64,000 nucleotides of DNA from Buttiauxella sp. B2 (GTDB lineage: Bacteria; Pseudomonadota; Gammaproteobacteria; Enterobacterales; Enterobacteriaceae): positions 1 to 64,000 of the forward strand of contig NZ_VEXQ01000002.1 in assembly GCF_006376615.1 (NCBI RefSeq), read 5' to 3'. Position 1 is the stretch's first letter. Every line of letters starts with the position of its first letter. The notes beneath the pieces are model-generated. The model was not told where the DNA came from and did not search any database. It saw only the letters and a program-made list of their open reading frames with translations. The position numbers and the translations under genes are program-made. Below, in pieces: positions 1 through 8,578 of this stretch.

Positions 1-79
1 GAGAGGGGTTCGAACCCTCGATACGTTGCCGTATACACACTTTCCAGGCGTGCTCCTTCAGCCACTCGGACACCTCACC
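1..79 (-). tRNA. serX: tRNA-Ser (anticodon GGA), 3' end cut by the window
   Basis: Read on the minus strand the gene begins GGTGAGGTGTCCGAGTGGCT, the typical start of the class II serine tRNA. The anticodon loop CTGGAAA gives anticodon GGA, followed by a long variable arm (TATACGGCAACGTATC) and the T-arm GAGGG-TTCGAAC-CCCTC. The last nine bases (end of the acceptor strand and CCA) lie outside the window. Location next to ghrA matches serX of E. coli. The 3' end of serX is a known island integration site, but that side is not in the window. Confidence 0.95.
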
Positions 80-113
80 GTTTTGTTGTTCCTGTACAGC
101 TGGAACGGGCGCT

Positions 114-142
114 AATGTAGGGAAAAGTGCGGGCTGCGTCAA
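114..142 (-). promoter_or_regulatory. Promoter of the tRNA-Ser gene
   Basis: On the minus strand TTGACG (137-142) and TACATT (114-119) are separated by exactly 17 bases. They are followed by the GC-rich discriminator AGCGCCCG, as expected for a stringently controlled stable-RNA promoter. The tRNA 5' end lies about 35 bases further on. Confidence 0.7.
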
Positions 143-285
143 TTCACTTTTTAGTAAATCTGGTGCGTTTAGCCAAACTTCAAACAACTTGCTTCTTAAA
201 ACAACAGTACGTGCTAGTTTTTTATTACATTCATCTTATGTATTGTTAAGGGCTGCGCGTAAGTCTAAGAATAAATGGAGAAAGT

Positions 286-1227
286 ATGGATATTATTTTT
301 CACCACCCGACATTTGATACACAACTTTGGCTGGACGGTATGCAACAGCAACTTCCCGATGCAACGGTTCGCCAGTGGCATCCCGGCGACAACCAGCCAG
401 CTGATTACGCGCTGGTATGGCATCCGCCAGTGGAAATGCTCAGCGGACGCCAATCACTGAAAGGGGTGTTTGCATTGGGCGCAGGTGTGGATTCTATCCT
501 GAGTAAACTTCAGACTCATCCAGATATGCTGCCAAAAGGTGTTCCACTCTTTCGCCTCGAAGATACCGGTATGGCGCTGCAAATGCAGGAGTACGCGGTC
601 AGCCAGGTGTTGCACTGGTTCCGCCGCTTTGATGATTATCAGGCATTAAAGCAACAGGCAAAATGGCAGCCGCTGGAGGATTATCGTCGCGAAGACTTTA
701 CGATTGGCGTGCTCGGGGCCGGTGTATTAGGTGGAAAAGTGGCAGAAAGCCTTGCTGCCTGGGGTTTCCCGGTGCGTTGCTGGAGCCGCAGTAAAAAAGA
801 TTATCCGGGAATAACCAGCTTTGCCGGGACGGAACAATTGGGTGACTTCCTTAATGGCACTCGCGTGCTGATCAACCTACTACCAAACACCCCGCAAACG
901 GTCGGCATTATTAACAGCCAATTGCTCAACCAACTGGCAGATGGTGCGTATGTCATGAATCTGGCGCGTGGCGTGCATCTGGTAGAAAGCGATCTGCTGG
1001 CAGCCCTTGAAAGTGGCAAAGTAAAAGGCGCGATGCTTGATGTGTTTGCTAAAGAGCCGCTTGCGCAGGACAACCCGTTGTGGAAGCATCCTCGCATTGC
1101 CATCACACCTCATCTGGCGGCAGTCACACGTCCTCAAGAAGCGATGGCATATATCGCCAAAACTATCCGTCAAATTGAAAATGGCGAGTCACCAAGCGGA
1201 CAAGTCTCTTTGTATCACGGCTATTAA
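286..1227 (+). CDS. ghrA: Glyoxylate/hydroxypyruvate reductase A
   Basis: A 313-residue cytosolic D-2-hydroxyacid dehydrogenase that reduces glyoxylate and hydroxypyruvate with NADPH. The nucleotide-binding Rossmann motif [12 protein letters not shown] is visible near residue 145. The later substrate-binding and catalytic segments typical of the family ([17 protein letters not shown]) follow. Length and residues match E. coli GhrA (312 aa) closely. The start is supported by GGAGAAAGT just upstream of the ATG. It is the first gene after serX, as in E. coli, and appears to be monocistronic with a weak stem-loop after it. Confidence 0.96.
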   Translation: MDIIFHHPTFDTQLWLDGMQQQLPDATVRQWHPGDNQPADYALVWHPPVEMLSGRQSLKGVFALGAGVDSILSKLQTHPDMLPKGVPLFRLEDTGMALQMQEYAVSQVLHWFRRFDDYQALKQQAKWQPLEDYRREDFTIGVLGAGVLGGKVAESLAAWGFPVRCWSRSKKDYPGITSFAGTEQLGDFLNGTRVLINLLPNTPQTVGIINSQLLNQLADGAYVMNLARGVHLVESDLLAALESGKVKGAMLDVFAKEPLAQDNPLWKHPRIAITPHLAAVTRPQEAMAYIAKTIRQIENGESPSGQVSLYHGY

Positions 1228-1232
1228 TGCTA

Positions 1233-1253
1233 TGCCCGGCTTTGGCTGGGCTA
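1233..1253 (+). terminator. Possible terminator after ghrA
   Basis: The stem-loop GCCCGGC-TTTG-GCTGGGC lies just after the ghrA stop codon. It is followed by TAAAAAAC rather than a T run, so it may be an RNA-stabilising hairpin instead of an efficient intrinsic terminator. Confidence 0.35.
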
Positions 1254-1308
1254 AAAAACAACGGCGATAACTGCTATCCTTGCGGGAAAGAGATAAAAGG
1301 AGAGAGCC

Positions 1309-2046
1309 ATGTATCCCGTTGACCTGCATATGCACACCGTCGCTAGTACTCACGCTTACAGCACCCTTCATGACTACATCGCCATTGCTAAAAGCAAAGG
1401 GGTCAAACTGTTCGCTATTACCGATCACGGCCCCGACATGGCAGATGCGCCGCATTACTGGCATTTTGTGAATATGCGTATCTGGCCACGTGTGGTTAAT
1501 GGTGTCGGTATTTTACGTGGTATCGAAGCCAATATTAAAAATACCGCGGGTGAAATCGACTGTACCGGCCCGATGCTGGATGCGCTGGACCTGATTATTG
1601 CTGGTTTTCATGAACCTGTTTTCCCACCGCAGGATAGCGCAACTCACACCGAAGCGATGATTGCAGCGATGGCGAGCGGTAACGTTCACATTATCAGTCA
1701 CCCAGGCAACCCGAAATTCCCGGTCGATATTCCTGCCATAGCGCAGGCAGCAGCGAAATATAACGTCGCGCTGGAGCTGAATAACTCCTCGTTTACGCAT
1801 TCACGCAAGGGCAGTGGTCCGAACTGCCGGGCAATAGCCGCCGCAGTGCGTGATGCCGGAGGCTGGTTATCGTTGGGGTCTGATTCCCATACCGCATTTA
1901 CCCTCGGGGATTTTGATGAATGCCTGAAGGTTCTGGCAGAAGTTGAGTTCCCGGAAGAACGTATTCTGAATGTTTCCGTTCGCCGTATGCTCGGTTTTCT
2001 TGAGTCGCGTGGCATGACGCCAATTGATGAATTCGCCACACTTTAA
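1309..2046 (+). CDS. ycdX: PHP-family phosphatase YcdX
   Basis: A 245-residue member of the PHP (polymerase and histidinol phosphatase) family. It shows the N-terminal metal-binding signature DLHMHT, then ITDHG, HPGNP and SDSHT, which together supply the trinuclear metal site. E. coli YcdX is also 245 residues and is a zinc-dependent phosphatase linked to swarming; its physiological substrate is not settled. AAAGGAGAGAGCC before the ATG is a strong ribosome-binding site. The chaperone-like ycdY follows, separated here by an ERIC element. Confidence 0.95.
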   Translation: MYPVDLHMHTVASTHAYSTLHDYIAIAKSKGVKLFAITDHGPDMADAPHYWHFVNMRIWPRVVNGVGILRGIEANIKNTAGEIDCTGPMLDALDLIIAGFHEPVFPPQDSATHTEAMIAAMASGNVHIISHPGNPKFPVDIPAIAQAAAKYNVALELNNSSFTHSRKGSGPNCRAIAAAVRDAGGWLSLGSDSHTAFTLGDFDECLKVLAEVEFPEERILNVSVRRMLGFLESRGMTPIDEFATL

Positions 2047-2049
2047 ATT

Positions 2050-2208
2050 TATACCCGTCATACTTCGAGGTGTGGGGGTGTTGGTTGTACTCGCTTACCC
2101 CAGGCACTTACTCAAGGAAGCTCCTGGGGATTATGAGCCTCGTCCATGAGGCTCACCCTTCGGGCCAGCGCTTGCCGCCTACCCACAACTCGAATTATTT
2201 AGCGTATA
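2050..2208. repeat. ERIC (IRU) element with internal insertion
   Basis: The ends are TATACCCGTCATACTTC and GAATTATTTAGCGTATA, and the central part holds CACTTACT...GAAGCTCCTGGGGATT, all diagnostic of the enterobacterial ERIC/IRU repeat. After GGGGATT there is an extra segment of about 35 bases carrying the stem-loop GAGCCTC-GTCCAT-GAGGCTC (2135-2154), before the sequence resumes with CTTGCCGCC. It fills most of the ycdX-ycdY gap. Two other copies are at 31190-31318 and 36871-36969. Confidence 0.9.
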
Positions 2209-2242
2209 TATACTTTCAGTTATTACTAAATGGACAGTCAGC

Positions 2243-2797
2243 ATGAATGAGTTTTCAATTATTTGCCGCATATTAGGATCGCTGTTTTACCGCCAACCTC
2301 AGGATCCGTTGTTAGTCCCGTTGTTGACGATGATCCGTGAAGGCAAGCTGGCGGAACATTGGCCGCTGGAACAAGACGAGTTACTGACTCGTCTGCAACA
2401 AAGTTGCGATCCTCAGCAGCTAGCCGCTGATTATAACGCGCTGTTTGTTGGTGAAGAATGCAGCGTTCCGCCGTATCGTTCAGCATGGGAAGCGGGTAGT
2501 CATGAAGGCGATGTACGTGAGTTTCTGAAGGAACGCGGTATGCCGCTTGCGGATACCCCAGCCGATCATTTTGGTACGCTGTTGTTGGCTGCTTCCTGGC
2601 TGGAAGATCAATCACAGGAAGATGAATTCGAAGCGCAAGTTCGCTTATTTGACGATTACCTGATGCCGTGGGCGGGTACGTTCCTCGGCAAAGTAGAAGC
2701 GCACTCAACTACCGCGTTCTACCGCACGCTGGCGTTAATCAGCCGTGAAGCTATTCAGGCGATGCGTGATGAGCTGGAAGAGTCTGACGATGAATAG
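2243..2797 (+). CDS. ycdY: TorD-family chaperone YcdY
   Basis: An all-helical 184-residue protein, the same length as E. coli YcdY, of the TorD/NarJ redox-enzyme maturation chaperone family. The segment YNALFVGEECSVPPYRSAWE near residue 70 corresponds to the family region containing a Y..LF......PPY.S pattern. In E. coli YcdY has been reported to assist YcdX, consistent with the adjacency here. An ERIC element separates the two genes, so co-transcription may pass through the repeat. Confidence 0.93.
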   Translation: MNEFSIICRILGSLFYRQPQDPLLVPLLTMIREGKLAEHWPLEQDELLTRLQQSCDPQQLAADYNALFVGEECSVPPYRSAWEAGSHEGDVREFLKERGMPLADTPADHFGTLLLAASWLEDQSQEDEFEAQVRLFDDYLMPWAGTFLGKVEAHSTTAFYRTLALISREAIQAMRDELEESDDE

Positions 2798-2904
2798 TGT
2801 GGTGTGATGCGTATCACATTTATACTGCAACATTTATTTTTGATTTACAAAAAATGTGCGGTAGATCGTAGTCGAACCATAAGGCTCTGCTATGATATAC
2901 CGCT

Positions 2905-3384
2905 ATGAACATACTTATTTCTCTGGCATTGACCACCGGTATTCTTTCCGGCCTTTGGGGTTGGGTTGCGGTAAGTCTCGGCCTTCTTAGTTGGGCAGGT
3001 TTCCTTGGTTGTACCGCGTACTTTGCGTGTCCGCAGGGCGGTATAAAGGGACTTTTCATTTCTGCATGCACGCTATGTAGCGGTGTGTTGTGGGCGCAGG
3101 TGATCATTCACGGTAGCGCACTGGCCCCGCATATGGAAATCCTGGGTTACATGGTTACCGGCGTCGTAGCATTCTTGATGTGTGTGCAGGCCAAACATAT
3201 GCTGTTGTCGTTTGTTCCGGGGACGTTTATCGGTGCTTGCGCAACGTTTGCAAACCAGGGTGAGTGGCGAATTGTTGTGCCTTCTTTACTGCTGGGTCTG
3301 GTGTTTGGCTTTGCAATGAAAAACAGCGGGATGTGGTTGGCGGCGCGAAAAGCGAAACCTGAATCTCAAGCCATCACTGAGTAG
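2905..3384 (+). CDS. ycdZ: Inner-membrane protein YcdZ (DUF1097)
   Basis: A 159-residue, strongly hydrophobic protein with about five predicted membrane segments, close in length to E. coli YcdZ (163 aa). It belongs to the DUF1097 family and has no established function. Codon one is the ATG that begins MNILISLALTTG. It is followed by a bidirectional terminator that separates it from the convergent csgG. Confidence 0.88.
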   Translation: MNILISLALTTGILSGLWGWVAVSLGLLSWAGFLGCTAYFACPQGGIKGLFISACTLCSGVLWAQVIIHGSALAPHMEILGYMVTGVVAFLMCVQAKHMLLSFVPGTFIGACATFANQGEWRIVVPSLLLGLVFGFAMKNSGMWLAARKAKPESQAITE

Positions 3385-3399
3385 AGAGCCGAATAAATA

Positions 3400-3428
3400 A
3401 AAAAACCAGCCACCGAGGCTGGTTTTTT
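3400..3428. terminator. Bidirectional terminator between ycdZ and csgG
   Basis: AAAAAACCAGCC-ACCGA-GGCTGGTTTTTT is a strong GC stem flanked by A and T runs, so it can end transcription from both convergent genes. Confidence 0.9.
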
Positions 3429-3443
3429 ATTACCTGATGATTA

Positions 3444-4277
3444 TCAGGATTCAGGAGGGACGGACATCTCTCTGTATTTAGCGAGTATTGGGTTGTTAAC
3501 ATCTTTCGGGTTTTGCAGATCCCATAAGCCGCGGTTAATACCATCATTAACCAGATAAATAACCCCTGTTTCAATCGCTGACATCAAGCACATCATGACA
3601 GGTTCATTGGTGGTATAGCCAATTTCACCTTCCAGCAGTCGTTGGTAATCAATGAAACGGAATACCCCGGCCTGCACTTCATAAGACAAAATTGTTTTGC
3701 TGGTATTTACTGATGATAATATTTCACCAGTACTAACGTTTACTACACGCAAGTTAACTGCAATTTGATCCAACTGATATTGTGTCTCGCCACCGATACC
3801 AAAGTATCGCGCGCCAACACCACCAGATTTCACATTGCTTTCATAACCGATAATGGAACCTTCAACCATCACGTTTGCCGCCACTAAAGATTCAAGTGGT
3901 CTACGGTTGTTCTCTGCGACGGTGCCATTTTCCTGTGCTGCACGAATGATCTTACGTTCGTTCAACAGGTTTTGCAGGCCCTGACGTTCTAGCGGAACAA
4001 ACCAGCGCGAATCTTTTAATGCTGTTACCAGCATTGCGGTCGCACTTTGTGGCACGGCAGTTGAGAAGTTACTTGCAGGATAAGGTTTAAATTGCCCGGT
4101 TTCATCCTGAATATTATAAACCGAGACAAACAGCTTACCTTTTGATTCCGGCAAATGGGTTAAATCACGATAACTTTGTGCCCGAGGCATAAGTGTAGGT
4201 TTAGCAGCTTCTTTAGGTGGCGCGGTTAAACAGCCACTCAATAAACACACCGCTACGATGAGAAGAAAACGCTGCAT
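3444..4277 (-). CDS. csgG: Curli secretion channel lipoprotein CsgG
   Basis: Forms the nonameric outer-membrane pore that exports curli subunits. The N-terminus MQRFLLIVAVCLLSGC contains a signal peptide and a lipobox (LSGC, acylated Cys at residue 16). The 277-residue length equals that of E. coli CsgG. The constriction-loop segment around YNIQDETGQFKPYPASNFST is conserved. It is the last gene of the leftward csgDEFG operon, so it is driven by the csgD promoter. Confidence 0.97.
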   Translation of the reverse strand: MQRFLLIVAVCLLSGCLTAPPKEAAKPTLMPRAQSYRDLTHLPESKGKLFVSVYNIQDETGQFKPYPASNFSTAVPQSATAMLVTALKDSRWFVPLERQGLQNLLNERKIIRAAQENGTVAENNRRPLESLVAANVMVEGSIIGYESNVKSGGVGARYFGIGGETQYQLDQIAVNLRVVNVSTGEILSSVNTSKTILSYEVQAGVFRFIDYQRLLEGEIGYTTNEPVMMCLMSAIETGVIYLVNDGINRGLWDLQNPKDVNNPILAKYREMSVPPES

Positions 4278-4317
4278 GATGTTTATCCTTAAATACTTTT
4301 TGATTATTTAAGATTCA

Positions 4318-4734
4318 CTAGAAGTCAGTAGATGAATTCTGTAATCCAGCAACCTGAATAGTTGATACTTTCCCTGTTTTACGGTCAGTCACATTTAATT
4401 GCAGCTGCCCATCAGAGTTAGCGATATCAACGATAAAATCATTGGTTACCATGCGCCCAGGTTTGCCAGTATTAATGTTGGTCAACAAACCACCTAATAT
4501 TTGAGACTGAATAGCCTGAGTGAAGTTATCCAGGGCTGACGGGGTTTCAATGCCAAAATTGTCATCAAAACTAGGGTCTTTATACGAGTTCTGAGCTTGT
4601 GCTTCATTGAGTAAAAAAGCGCCATTATTGGGGTTGCCGCCAAAATTCGGGTTAGTGAATTGGAACGTCATATTTCCACCCCATGAAAGGGGCGAAATAA
4701 GCAGTAATGACAGAACTGCATGAGTGATACGCAT
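4318..4734 (-). CDS. csgF: Curli assembly factor CsgF
   Basis: A secreted 138-residue protein that binds the CsgG pore and anchors the nucleator CsgB to the cell surface. A signal peptide ends near the SWG of [10 protein letters not shown]. The mature N-terminus [16 protein letters not shown] is the conserved CsgG-binding stretch. Length is the same as in E. coli. It lies between csgE and csgG with short gaps (9 and 40 bases). Confidence 0.96.
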   Translation of the reverse strand: MRITHAVLSLLLISPLSWGGNMTFQFTNPNFGGNPNNGAFLLNEAQAQNSYKDPSFDDNFGIETPSALDNFTQAIQSQILGGLLTNINTGKPGRMVTNDFIVDIANSDGQLQLNVTDRKTGKVSTIQVAGLQNSSTDF

Positions 4735-4743
4735 GACAGCCTC

Positions 4744-5133
4744 CTAGAATTCGTCGGTAGTTAAATCGCCAGTACTCAACAATGTTTTGTCAATTTGCCG
4801 GCGACTAATCGCTTGTTCTGTTTGAGCCAGTGCGAAATTGACGTTGCGGTCAAAATCACGTTTTGAGGGGAATAGAAAAGCCTGAAAAATGACATCCTGA
4901 TCGACTGTTATGGTTATCCAGCTTCCCCAACGAGCACTGGGCCGTTCATTTATCGTTAAATTTCCGGTAAAGCTGCTTTCCCACCTGTCACTAAAGGCGC
5001 GATAGAAGTCGTGCCCCACAGATGAAACGGTGTGATCCGTTAATAATCCGGGGATTTCCACTTCAACAGCTCGTACACCCCCGGAGGCGCAGACTAATGC
5101 CGACGCCAGCAGTAAAGCAGCGTGTAATTTCAT
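4744..5133 (-). CDS. csgE: Curli export specificity adaptor CsgE
   Basis: A periplasmic 129-residue protein that caps CsgG and selects curli subunits for export. It has a signal peptide ending near VRA (about residue 22), followed by [20 protein letters not shown], typical of the CsgE family. The start lies four bases after the csgD stop codon, so translation is probably coupled. Confidence 0.96.
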   Translation of the reverse strand: MKLHAALLLASALVCASGGVRAVEVEIPGLLTDHTVSSVGHDFYRAFSDRWESSFTGNLTINERPSARWGSWITITVDQDVIFQAFLFPSKRDFDRNVNFALAQTEQAISRRQIDKTLLSTGDLTTDEF

Positions 5134-5137
5134 CGCT

Positions 5138-5803
5138 TTATCGCCTGAGGTTGTCGTTAGCCCAGGAAACCGCCTGAGTGCGGTTCTTTACGGATATCTT
5201 CTTGAAAAGGTTGTAGAGATGCGTTTTAACCGTGTTTTCACTTATAAATAACGACTGGGCAATTTCGATATTCGATGCGCCAATTCGCAATTTATTAAGT
5301 ATTTCCTTTTCACGGTGAGTCAGAAGGGACGACTCAACATTATTGAAGCGATAGTTTCCTGAGTGATTAATAAGGTAGCTAGCTAACTTTTGTGAGAAGT
5401 AACATTCTCCCTCCATCACGCCACGAATACCTTCTACCACACGCGGTTCTTCCTCAGACATATAAAAAACACCATTGATATGTGGCCAATTTTCTATGTC
5501 ACGGAATTGATACTCTTCAGGAGTATTTAACAACAACAACTTAATACTGTTATGTTTGCGACTTAAGTTATCCTGCCAATAGTTAATCAGCTTTTTATCG
5601 GCTTCAACCATATCGAAAAGCACCACAACATTACCGACGACATCTTCAAGAGAGCGTTGAATATTATGGAGTTTCCCATTTATAGAGAGTGAAGACTTTA
5701 GGTGCTGTAATAACGCAGTCGCTTGTAGCGAGGGTTTTGTGATCAACAATAATGTCTGAGCATTTAACACCTGGCTATTCATTGTATGGACTTCATTAAA
5801 CAT
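5138..5803 (-). CDS. csgD: LuxR/FixJ-type biofilm master regulator CsgD
   Basis: Activates csgBAC and, in relatives, the cellulose-related adrA/dgcC gene. The N-terminal receiver-like domain lacks a normal phosphorylation pocket. The C-terminal LuxR-type helix-turn-helix is seen as [16 protein letters not shown]...[12 protein letters not shown]. The start at MFNEVH gives 221 residues, against 216 in E. coli, and is preceded by GGATGGAG; a longer reading frame begins ten codons upstream but has no comparable site. A long AT-rich regulatory region precedes it. Confidence 0.96.
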   Translation of the reverse strand: MFNEVHTMNSQVLNAQTLLLITKPSLQATALLQHLKSSLSINGKLHNIQRSLEDVVGNVVVLFDMVEADKKLINYWQDNLSRKHNSIKLLLLNTPEEYQFRDIENWPHINGVFYMSEEEPRVVEGIRGVMEGECYFSQKLASYLINHSGNYRFNNVESSLLTHREKEILNKLRIGASNIEIAQSLFISENTVKTHLYNLFKKISVKNRTQAVSWANDNLRR

Positions 5804-6593
5804 GATGAAACTCCATCCGAGTTTGCGCATCAATCAGCTGAATTAACAGAAAGTTAATCCACCAGAGGTACTGAAAGGTGCTGCACTGCTGTGTTTGAAA
5901 TTAATATAACACTGTCAAATAACGCTAAGTTGCGTCCTGACTTAATGTGTTAATCAAAATGTTACTGCTGATTTCAATCTAGCGGTTACTAATCTTAAAG
6001 CAAGTGTTAAAGCTGTTACAAAATGTAACTTGCAATATTTAAATGTTTCATACGAATGTTTTTTCTATTTAGATTTAATACTAAAGTTGTACACATATTA
6101 TAAATTGCACAGTTTTAAAAATCATACAAATGTTTTTAACTTAATGTTTTTTATGGATTTTGTATTTTTTGTGTTGAGTGTTTTTAAACTTAACATATGT
6201 AAATTATTAGAGTTACATTCCACATCCTCTCATCTCTTAAGAAAACTCATCTTCGTGACAAATGCACGCTAAAAATTGCGAAGAACCTCTCTATGAATCC
6301 AACCAAACGGCAAAGTCAGGCTTGATTAATGTGATAATTTTAAAAGCATGAAAAGAATTAAAATGATCGATTAAGAACTCTTTGTTGTATTTGGTTTTTT
6401 TTATTTAACTCATACTTTGTAATGAGTGGAAATATAAAAATACAACATGCGGGTGAGATATTTAAATTGTTTCGACAGACATACTCATTTCCGTAACGCA
6501 GCAATAACCTTTCGTCGCTAGCGTTAACAACTAGCCAGCAGTTAGAATTGAAATAATTATTTCAATGGCTGCATCCAGGTCCAGGGTGACAAC
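5804..6593. promoter_or_regulatory. csgD-csgB divergent regulatory region
   Basis: A 790-base, strongly AT-rich spacer, similar in size to the csgDEFG/csgBAC spacer of E. coli, where many regulators (OmpR, IHF, H-NS, RpoS promoters) act. One recognisable site is the CsgD box at 6450-6460. The segment just before csgB, CCAGGTCCAGGGTGACAAC, closely matches the E. coli csgB leader. The 80-codon open frame inside it is compositionally biased and not convincing as a gene. Confidence 0.8.
6450..6460 (+). promoter_or_regulatory. CsgD-binding box upstream of csgB
   Basis: CGGGTGAGATA differs by one base from the CsgD box CGGGTGAGTTA known upstream of E. coli csgBA. It lies 134 bases before the csgB start codon. 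Confidence 0.75.
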
Positions 6594-7049
6594 ATGAAGA
6601 ACAGATCGTTATTTGTGATGTTTGCATTGCTGGGTGCCCCTGGTTATGTGTTTGCGAATAATCCTGACCTCGCAAAATCAGAATATAACTTTGCTACAAA
6701 TGAATTAAGCAAAAGTTCATTCAATCAGGCAGCGATAGTAGGTCAATATGGTAATAATAATAGTGCTAATGTTGACCAAAATGGAACCCGGCAATTAGCG
6801 GTTGTTAGTCAGACTGGATCTGCTAACCGTGCGAATGTCGATCAATCAGGGAGTTATAACTTTGCTTATGTATCACAAACCGGCTACGGCAATGATGCAG
6901 ATATTAAGCAAGACTCGTTTGGTAATGCAGCTGTTATTATTCAGCAAGGTTCTGCTAATAGAGCAAGCATTATTCAACAAGGCACACAAAAATCAGCAGT
7001 TGTTGTACAGAAACAGTCTCAAATGGCAGTACGCGTTATTCAACGTTAA
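6594..7049 (+). CDS. csgB: Curli nucleator CsgB
   Basis: A 151-residue secreted minor curlin that nucleates CsgA polymerisation on the cell surface. The signal peptide ends at YVFA (about residue 21). The mature part consists of imperfect repeats with the S/A-x-V-x-Q-x-G-x-x-N pattern (for example VGQYGNNNSANVDQ and VSQTGSANRANVDQ). The positively charged last repeat (VRVIQR) is typical of CsgB. Length is equal to E. coli CsgB. Confidence 0.97.
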   Translation: MKNRSLFVMFALLGAPGYVFANNPDLAKSEYNFATNELSKSSFNQAAIVGQYGNNNSANVDQNGTRQLAVVSQTGSANRANVDQSGSYNFAYVSQTGYGNDADIKQDSFGNAAVIIQQGSANRASIIQQGTQKSAVVVQKQSQMAVRVIQR

Positions 7050-7096
7050 TACATGACCATTTGGACTAACATTCTCAATACAATGGGGGTTTCACC

Positions 7097-7540
7097 ATGA
7101 ATTTCTTCAAAATCGCAGCAATCGCAGCAGTGGTGGTTTCAAGCAGTGCAATGGCATCAGATCTTCAATTTGGCTGGCCCGGCCATGGTGGCGGCGACAG
7201 CGGCCCAGAATCAACAATGAAAGTGTACCAACACGGTGCAAATAACAACGTTACTGCATTGCAGGCTGATGCTCGTAAATCAACTGTTGATATTAAACAA
7301 TACGGTTCTTCGAATGGTGCAGATGTAGGCCAGGGCGCGGATAACGCTTCTGTTGACCTGCTGCAAAAAGGTTATGGTAACAATGCAACCATCGACCAAT
7401 GGGAAGCCAAAGGCTCTACCATCGATGTTAGCCAATATGGTGCTAAAAACGGCGCGATTGTTAACCAAACAGCTGCTGCCTCTTCAATTGATTTGACGCA
7501 AGTTGGCTATAATAACCATGCGAATCTTCAACAGCATTAA
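7097..7540 (+). CDS. csgA: Major curlin subunit CsgA
   Basis: A 147-residue functional amyloid subunit. The signal peptide is MNFFKIAAIAAVVVSSSAMA, then a short Gly-rich CsgG-targeting segment (FGWPGHGGGDSG). Five curlin repeats follow, each with the Q-x-G-x-x-N-x-x-x-x-x-Q core: VYQHGANNNVTALQ, IKQYGSSNGADVGQ, LLQKGYGNNATIDQ, VSQYGAKNGAIVNQ and LTQVGYNNHANLQ. It is four residues shorter than E. coli CsgA. A strong terminator follows, so csgC is probably expressed by read-through. Confidence 0.97.
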   Translation: MNFFKIAAIAAVVVSSSAMASDLQFGWPGHGGGDSGPESTMKVYQHGANNNVTALQADARKSTVDIKQYGSSNGADVGQGADNASVDLLQKGYGNNATIDQWEAKGSTIDVSQYGAKNGAIVNQTAAASSIDLTQVGYNNHANLQQH

Positions 7541-7557
7541 TTGAAGTTATGCACTAT

Positions 7558-7595
7558 AAAAAAACAGGGCCTTTGTTGCCCTGTTTTTCTTTTTT
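7558..7595 (+). terminator. Terminator after csgA
   Basis: The stem ACAGGGC...GCCCTGT is followed by TTTTCTTTTTT. It lies between csgA and csgC, so it likely makes csgC expression lower than csgBA. Confidence 0.9.
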
Positions 7596-7612
7596 AATCG
7601 GGAGGGGAAATT

Positions 7613-7942
7613 ATGCATACCTTATTATTACTTGCAGCTCTCGGTAACCAGCTCACATTTGATACCCAGCAGCAAGGAAATGTTTATACCATTGTGCCGG
7701 TGGCGACTTTAACCCAGGACTGCCAATGTATGGTCAAACTTACAGCTCAGAGTTCGGGTAGTGCCGGGCAAAGCAACAGTAGCCAGAGTAATCATATTTT
7801 TATCAAGAGTCATGAGCCGACCAAATTATCACGTATGAGTCTGACGCTTTCTCCAGGAGACAGCGTAACTATTATGGTTACCGTCTCTGACGGAAAAGAT
7901 ATTCATCTGGAAAAACAATGGTCATCACCCGGCAAAGTTTAA
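7613..7942 (+). CDS. csgC: Periplasmic amyloid inhibitor CsgC
   Basis: A small periplasmic beta-sandwich protein (109 residues; 110 in E. coli) that keeps CsgA from forming fibres before export. The N-terminus MHTLLLLAALGNQLTF is a short signal peptide. The CxC pair appears as DCQCMVK. A very strong Shine-Dalgarno, GGGAGGGG, precedes the ATG. It lies after the csgA terminator. Confidence 0.92.
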   Translation: MHTLLLLAALGNQLTFDTQQQGNVYTIVPVATLTQDCQCMVKLTAQSSGSAGQSNSSQSNHIFIKSHEPTKLSRMSLTLSPGDSVTIMVTVSDGKDIHLEKQWSSPGKV

Positions 7943-8052
7943 TTAATGTTACGGGCATGTAGATTTATTCCATCTATATGCCAGAGTTTAACTGTAGTTC
8001 TAACCGTTTTGTGCCGATAACCCTCATACCACTTAGTTGAGGAGTACATAGC

Positions 8053-8364
8053 GTGAAAACAGTAAACTTAAAATGTTCAATGCTTTTACCCATGCTAGCT
8101 CTCGTTTTTCCTTTATTTAACGCGCATGCCAGCGATGGTGTGATTAATTTCCGGGGGATGATAGTCGAAGATGGATGCCATCTATCACCTCAGGAGCAAT
8201 CGGTTAAGTTTTCCTGCTCGCAAAGCGGCAAGCCTGTTGTGCAGACGGTTGCATTCAACCAGCTTAATCAATTCAAGCCCAGCAGCGACCTCCCGTTTTC
8301 TACCAAACTACATTACCTCAATGAAAAGCGTACGCTGGCAATTGTGGAAGTGACCTACCGTTAA
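8053..8364 (+). CDS. ymdA: Uncharacterised secreted protein YmdA
   Basis: A 103-residue protein with a signal peptide ending near NAHA (residue 26). Two cysteines (in DGCHLS and FSCSQ) could form a disulfide, and the C-terminus is beta-rich. Position directly after csgC and the length match E. coli ymdA, whose function is unknown. The start is GTG, chosen because GAGGAG lies at the right spacing. A role in curli is suggested only by location. Confidence 0.75.
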   Translation: MKTVNLKCSMLLPMLALVFPLFNAHASDGVINFRGMIVEDGCHLSPQEQSVKFSCSQSGKPVVQTVAFNQLNQFKPSSDLPFSTKLHYLNEKRTLAIVEVTYR

Positions 8365-8367
8365 AAT

Positions 8368-8393
8368 CAAAGGCCTACGAGAAGTAGGTCTTT
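8368..8393 (+). terminator. Probable terminator after ymdA
   Basis: AAAGGCCTAC-GAGAA-GTAGGTCTTT forms a stem-loop four bases after the ymdA stop. The T run is short. It separates the curli locus from the aryl polyene cluster. Confidence 0.5.
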
Positions 8394-8446
8394 GGAGTGA
8401 TCTCAAGTATTTATTTAATTGCCTTTTTTGTTACTATTCTCCGCCG

Positions 8447-8476
8447 TTAGTGAACTCCTGACGCATGAAATATAAT
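8447..8476 (+). promoter_or_regulatory. Candidate promoter of the aryl polyene operon
   Basis: A perfect -10 hexamer TATAAT (8471-8476) lies 18 bases after a poor -35 (TTAGTG), about 100 bases upstream of apeC. A weak -35 suggests an activator. Between it and apeC lies the inverted repeat CAGATAT...ATATCTG (8523-8529 and 8540-8546). Confidence 0.4.
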
Positions 8477-8578
8477 CAGCTTGAGAAAAATCTCGCAAAA
8501 TTAAGACTTATTTTATAGTCGGCAGATATGCCACAAGATATATCTGACAGGCGTCCTGGATGAATACTGGTACTGAAC

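Noticed and set aside
1-79. serX as the attachment site of an island carrying the APE cluster
   Set aside because: ghrA and the curli genes lie between serX and the APE cluster in normal order, and the 3' side of serX used by integrases is outside the window; no direct repeat of the tRNA end was seen near the cluster.
6030-6272. 80-codon open frame in the csgD-csgB spacer
   Set aside because: It lies in very AT-rich regulatory DNA, has a biased Phe/Leu/Lys composition and no ribosome-binding site; the spacer is a known regulatory region of similar length in E. coli.
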